This document shows positions 60,906-64,000 of a stretch of DNA of 64,000 nucleotides, one piece after another. Position 1 is the stretch's first letter; every line of letters starts with the position of its first letter. Location: positions 124,001 through 188,000 of the forward strand of contig JAKIUQ010000004.1 in assembly GCA_021647465.1 (NCBI GenBank), written 5' to 3'. The notes under the pieces are model-generated. The model had not been told where the DNA came from. It saw only the letters and a program-made list of their open reading frames with translations, and did no database searches. This stretch comes from Emcibacter sp. GTDB taxonomy: Bacteria > Pseudomonadota > Alphaproteobacteria > Sphingomonadales > Emcibacteraceae. Both the position numbers and the translations under genes were made by a program.

Positions 60906-61699
60906 ACCGTAAATTCAACCATTACCGGCGCATGATCCGATGGTTTTTCCCAGCCCCGGGCATGTTCAAGAATCGCCATATTTTCCATATGAGCCTTCAG
61001 GTCAGGGCTGGCCCATATATGATCCAGCCGCCGCCCCTTATCCGAAGTGCGCCAGTCCTTCGCGCGGTATGACCACCAGCTATACAGCCGTTCGGGTTCC
61101 GGCACAAAATGGCGCATCACATCACACCAGTCGTGGGCCTGCATCAAGACCCTCATTTTTTCACATTCCAGCGGCGTATGGCTGATCACTTTAAGCAGTT
61201 TTTTATGGGACCAGACATCACTTTCCAGGGGCGCAATATTCAAATCCCCCACCAGAATATATTTGCTGTCTTTCGGCAAATCCCGCGACCAGACTGTCAT
61301 TTCATCCAAAAAATCCAGTTTATGGGCGAATTTATCATTCACGTCCGCATCCGGCACCTCTCCGCCGGCGGGCACGTAAAAATTATGCACGGTTACGCCG
61401 CCCGGCAACCGCGCCGCAATATGGCGGGCGTCCCCCTTGGCGCACCAATCGCGGCGGGTGATATTTTCAAGGGGAATCCGCGACATGATGGCAACGCCGT
61501 TATAAGATTTCTGTCCCGCGATGGCCTGATGGCAAAAGCCCCGCTGCTCAAAATATTCGGTTGGGAACATATGGTCCTGCACTTTGGTTTCCTGAAAACA
61601 GATCACATCGGGATTATCGCCCTCTATCAATTTACCCACCTGATCAATTCGCGCCCTTATTGAATTGATATTCCATGTTACCAGCTTAATTCTCGCCAT
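60902..61699 (-). CDS. xthA: Exodeoxyribonuclease III
   Basis: 265 residues of the exonuclease-endonuclease-phosphatase fold. TWNINSIRARI at the N-terminus, CFQETKVQD with the metal-binding Glu, YNGVAIMSR, LVGDLNIAP with the catalytic Asp and Asn, and the closing SDHAPVMVEF. Repairs abasic sites and removes 3' blocks. Its stop overlaps the convergent SDR by 4 bases. Confidence 0.96.
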   Translation of the reverse strand: MARIKLVTWNINSIRARIDQVGKLIEGDNPDVICFQETKVQDHMFPTEYFEQRGFCHQAIAGQKSYNGVAIMSRIPLENITRRDWCAKGDARHIAARLPGGVTVHNFYVPAGGEVPDADVNDKFAHKLDFLDEMTVWSRDLPKDSKYILVGDLNIAPLESDVWSHKKLLKVISHTPLECEKMRVLMQAHDWCDVMRHFVPEPERLYSWWSYRAKDWRTSDKGRRLDHIWASPDLKAHMENMAILEHARGWEKPSDHAPVMVEFTV

Positions 61700-61725
61700 T
61701 ACGCACCCTTATTATTATAGAAATT

Positions 61726-62316
61726 CTAGAAAATATTGAATGTATTACCCATCACGCCCAGCGGCCACCATCCGGTTTCATATAGCTGATATTTAAGTTG
61801 AAAAGGATGATCATCACCGACCCCCGCCGCAATCACCAATGCCGCCTGATAACAGGCCTGAACGCCTTCGCCAATGGCCGCTTTCATTAATTCTTCATCA
61901 TGCATGCCATACCGGTCGGCGGCGGCAATAACGCCTTCGCTGACATATTCTGACGCCGCGCTGGTGACGCGGGCCAGTACCATTTCCAGAAGTTCGGGAT
62001 CTAAGGTTTGCGTTATCTCCACCGCCAGCGCGGCCATGAGCTGTTGTTCAACCTCCCAAAAAGGACTATTCCAGTCGTTGGTTTCCAATGAAAAAGCCGC
62101 TTCCTGCCAATCTTCCACCTCGGCGGGCATGGCTTCGGGAAAACCGAGCGCATCCAGATATGCCCTGGCTTTTAAAAGCACCTCGGCCTCAAGTGGCTCA
62201 CCGACATAACGGAACCAATTGGTCCGCGGTATTAATTTGGTAAAGCGCGATACCAGTACCAGCGTCGGGTATTCTTCCAATACATCAATTTCAATATCAT
62301 CTTCGTCCATAATCAT
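61726..62316 (-). CDS. Uncharacterised acidic protein between lolA and xthA
   Basis: 196 residues (Met3 at 62310 is an alternative start). I recognise no domain. It is acidic, soluble and helix-rich, begins with a strand-like YPTLVLVSRFTKLIP and has Trp-rich patches (NDWNSPFWEVE, ETGWWPLGVMG). No signal peptide. It lies 26 bases upstream of xthA on the same strand and may be co-transcribed. Coding status rests on an open, well-composed frame in a conserved alphaproteobacterial context. Confidence 0.7.
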   Translation of the reverse strand: MIMDEDDIEIDVLEEYPTLVLVSRFTKLIPRTNWFRYVGEPLEAEVLLKARAYLDALGFPEAMPAEVEDWQEAAFSLETNDWNSPFWEVEQQLMAALAVEITQTLDPELLEMVLARVTSAASEYVSEGVIAAADRYGMHDEELMKAAIGEGVQACYQAALVIAAGVGDDHPFQLKYQLYETGWWPLGVMGNTFNIF

Positions 62317-62383
62317 TCCTCATTAGGCAGAATAGATAAGTAAGCTTTCTGAGGGGATTGCTCAAGAAGATAAATATAAAAAA

Positions 62384-62429
62384 GCCCGGCCAGAATATTT
62401 CTGGAATATTTCCAGAATTCTGGCCGGGC
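62384..62429 (-). terminator. Strong terminator downstream of lolA
   Basis: A 13-bp GC-rich stem (GCCCGGCCAGAAT, 62384-62396, with ATTCTGGCCGGGC, 62417-62429) encloses a second 7-bp stem (TCTGGAA/TTCCAGA) with a 3-base bulge. On the minus strand it is followed by TTTTTT (62378-62383). It ends the lolA transcript about 165 bases after the stop codon. Confidence 0.85.
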
Positions 62430-62594
62430 AGGTTTGTGCAATAAGGAAGGGGGAGGGAAAAACCTCTTGCACAATAGCCCGAAATGATAGCGACCTAAGG
62501 AAGGTATGGTCATACTTGCGCTCATTTCACGCTATACATTAGATATAGGTAATGTAAATTTTCCGTCAAGGGGCAGATAGATATTTTTTACGCT

Positions 62595-63320
62595 CTATCT
62601 GCCGCGCGGGCCATGCCTGTTAGGCCTGGGATCTTTAAATTTGAAATTCTTGCCATCAATTTCCACATTATACTCCGGATTCAGCAGGGCAACACGTGTG
62701 GTATAGCCTTGGGCGTCGACGATTTCCCAAGCCCTGAGCTCCATTGTGCTTTCTTCAAAAATCAGGATAATATAGCCATATTCCTGACGTTTCGGGTCAA
62801 TGACCGGGACTTTTATCAAACCGGCAAAACGGATAATGTCGGGGACTTCGACGGAACCGTCAAATTTAATTTCCTCGTCCACTAAAATCCCAAGCGGCGT
62901 TTTTTTAATGGGCCAACGGCTGACTTGTTTCACGTCATAATCCACAAAAGTAAGCAAGCTGCCATTGCTCACCACCAGAAAGGGCGCATCATCGCCAAAA
63001 TCAAATCTGAGTTTGCCCGGTCTTTCCAGATAAAGGATGCCTTCCGCCACAGAGCCATCCGGCGCCCGCTGGACAAAATCTGCCTTAAGCGAGCGAACCG
63101 CGTTCAGGCTTTTTTCGATTTTACGCAATGTCTGCGCGTCCCTGTCTTTCTTCTTCTGCGCCTCTATGCCCTTGGGGCCATATTGTCCCTCCAACACGGA
63201 TCGGTCGACGATATTCTTTTCAGGCATCTGCGCATCTGTGGAAACCGGGCTATATTCCGCCGCTGCGAGCCGGGGAAACGATAATAAAGCCGCGAAAAAG
63301 ATGATCGTAGAATATTTCAT
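62595..63320 (-). CDS. lolA: Outer-membrane lipoprotein carrier protein LolA family
   Basis: 241 residues. Signal peptide 1-~21 (ends AAA). Mature LolA-type fold: LNAVRSLKADFVQRAPDGS, AEGILYLERPGKLRFDF, LVVSNGSLLTFVDYDVKQV. Ferries lipoproteins through the periplasm to the outer membrane. A charged ~50-residue insert (KKDRDAQTLRKIEK) precedes the core. Lies 93 bases after ftsK, the standard alphaproteobacterial order. Confidence 0.92.
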   Translation of the reverse strand: MKYSTIIFFAALLSFPRLAAAEYSPVSTDAQMPEKNIVDRSVLEGQYGPKGIEAQKKKDRDAQTLRKIEKSLNAVRSLKADFVQRAPDGSVAEGILYLERPGKLRFDFGDDAPFLVVSNGSLLTFVDYDVKQVSRWPIKKTPLGILVDEEIKFDGSVEVPDIIRFAGLIKVPVIDPKRQEYGYIILIFEESTMELRAWEIVDAQGYTTRVALLNPEYNVEIDGKNFKFKDPRPNRHGPRGR

Positions 63321-63413
63321 ATATTTTTACTTTTTTAAATTCTGGTCTATATTTACGCAAATGATAGGGGAGAATTGGGGCCAAACTTTGGCTTGAAGGT
63401 TTTTCATAAAAGG

Positions 63414-64000
63414 TTAATATTCACCGCTATGGTCTTCGATCAGGACTTCCCGCTTGCCCACATGATTGGCCGCACTGACGACGCCTTCCCGTTCCATTTT
63501 TTCAATAATATTGGCCGCCCGATTATAGCCGATGGATAATTGACGCTGGATATAGCTGGTCGAGGCCTTTTTATCCCGCGAGACAATGGCCACCGCCTGA
63601 TCATACAGGTCATCGCCAGACGATTGGCCGCTGCCTGAACTCATTTGTGAATTCTGAAGAAAGGCGCTGTCAAATCCTTCATCAGGCTCTTCGGTAATAT
63701 TTTGCAGATAATCCGGCTTGCCTTGCTTTTTAAGCTCCTTGACCACCCTCTCTACCTCGTTATCGCTCACAAACGGGCCATGAACCCGCTTTATGCGTCC
63801 CCCGCCCGCCATATAGAGCATATCCCCCATGCCCAGCAATTGTTCTGCGCCCTGTTCGCCCAGAATGGTTCGGCTGTCAATTTTTGACGTTACCTGAAAG
63901 CTGATCCTTGTGGGAAAATTGGCCTTGATGGTGCCGGTGATCACATCTACTGATGGTCTTTGGGTGGCCATGATCAAATGAATGCCCGCCGCCCGCGCCA
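63414..64000 (-). CDS. ftsK: DNA translocase FtsK, C-terminal part (cut by window edge)
   Basis: 195 codons are visible and the frame stays open to the right edge (residues before the first Met read AGIHLIMATQRPSVDVITG, an FtsK hallmark). Present are the end of the RecA-like motor (GTIKANFPTRISFQVTSK, GEQGAEQLLGMGDMLY) and the gamma winged helix that reads KOPS sites (DLYDQAVAIVSRDKKAS, SYIQRQLSIGYNRAANIIEKM). The Walker motifs lie outside the window. Confidence 0.95.
   Translation of the reverse strand, partial: ARAAGIHLIMATQRPSVDVITGTIKANFPTRISFQVTSKIDSRTILGEQGAEQLLGMGDMLYMAGGGRIKRVHGPFVSDNEVERVVKELKKQGKPDYLQNITEEPDEGFDSAFLQNSQMSSGSGQSSGDDLYDQAVAIVSRDKKASTSYIQRQLSIGYNRAANIIEKMEREGVVSAANHVGKREVLIEDHSGEY

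Noticed and set aside
62313..62525. 70-codon minus-strand frame upstream of the unknown gene at 61726
   Set aside because: It runs straight through the lolA terminator hairpin and has no ribosome binding site or domain.
1..64000. Prophage, integrative element or CRISPR system
   Set aside because: No integrase, transposase, phage structural gene, cas gene, regularly spaced repeats or flanking direct repeats were found.

Overview
The window reads as chromosomal DNA of a free-living, motile alphaproteobacterium of moderate GC. The evidence is the lolA-ftsK-xthA neighbourhood, the DUF3576-leuS-lptE-holA order, an alphaproteobacterial-style chemotaxis operon (cheS-like, cheY, cheA, cheW, MCP, cheR, cheD, cheB, cheZ/cheT-like), MsrPQ, and many acyl-CoA catabolic genes. 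I cannot name the genus. I see no rRNA, tRNA, CRISPR array, insertion sequence or prophage. Both ends are cut: a short N-terminal fragment at the left and the C-terminal part of ftsK at the right.

Layout. 0-9 kb: a PEP-CTERM protein, a MAPEG protein, a dienoyl-CoA isomerase-like crotonase, msrPQ, an ABC-F ATPase (uup), a POT peptide transporter and an M14 carboxypeptidase. 8.9-13.4 kb: an amidohydrolase lipoprotein, then an SDR-maiA-fahA operon (lower homogentisate/tyrosine pathway) with a divergent MarR regulator. 13.4-15.2 kb: hemN with an FNR-like box, and a stand-alone Lrp/AsnC ligand-binding domain. 15.2-26.5 kb: a CoA-dependent aromatic degradation cluster that best matches the aerobic 2-aminobenzoyl-CoA (anthranilate) route. 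It has a CoA ligase, a fused monooxygenase/reductase, acyl-CoA dehydrogenase, two crotonases, an SDR, a MarR regulator, a Rid-family protein, glutaryl-CoA dehydrogenase and a thioesterase. 26.6-34 kb: a hybrid-less histidine kinase, a malyl-CoA lyase-like aldolase, a DauA-like FAD oxidoreductase, an NSS symporter, an acyl-CoA synthetase and an Lrp/AsnC regulator.

34-43.8 kb is one ten-gene chemotaxis operon on the minus strand. It opens with a STAS protein in the position of cheS and closes with a CheZ/CheT-like protein and a SpoIIE-type phosphatase; a perfect TTAA-N7-TTAA CtrA-type box lies in its promoter region. 44-49 kb holds the housekeeping block holA-lptE-leuS-DUF3576. 49-52.5 kb has an outer-membrane-like protein, a thiE/tenI-like gene, yggS with a TTG start, and a second PEP-CTERM protein preceded by a well-spaced sigma-54 promoter and inverted repeats.

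52.5-56.3 kb is a phage-shock (psp) locus: pspA, pspB, two pspC genes, a diverged pspB-like gene and an L,D-transpeptidase on one strand, with pspF divergent. The intergenic region carries a good sigma-54 promoter facing pspA. 56.3-64 kb has a Bcr/CflA exporter, ribA, an OmpR-type regulator, a 6-pyruvoyl-tetrahydropterin-synthase-like gene coupled to a pteridine-reductase-like SDR (a likely tetrahydropterin module), xthA, an unrecognised gene, lolA and ftsK.

The themes that connect are aromatic/amino-acid catabolism through CoA thioesters, sigma-54 control of envelope-related genes (PEP-CTERM and psp), and a chemotaxis operon carrying phosphatase/STAS parts. The most rewarding places to look again are the Rid-like protein lacking the canonical arginine, the sigma-54/PEP-CTERM promoter, the pterin gene pair, and the two ends of the chemotaxis operon.
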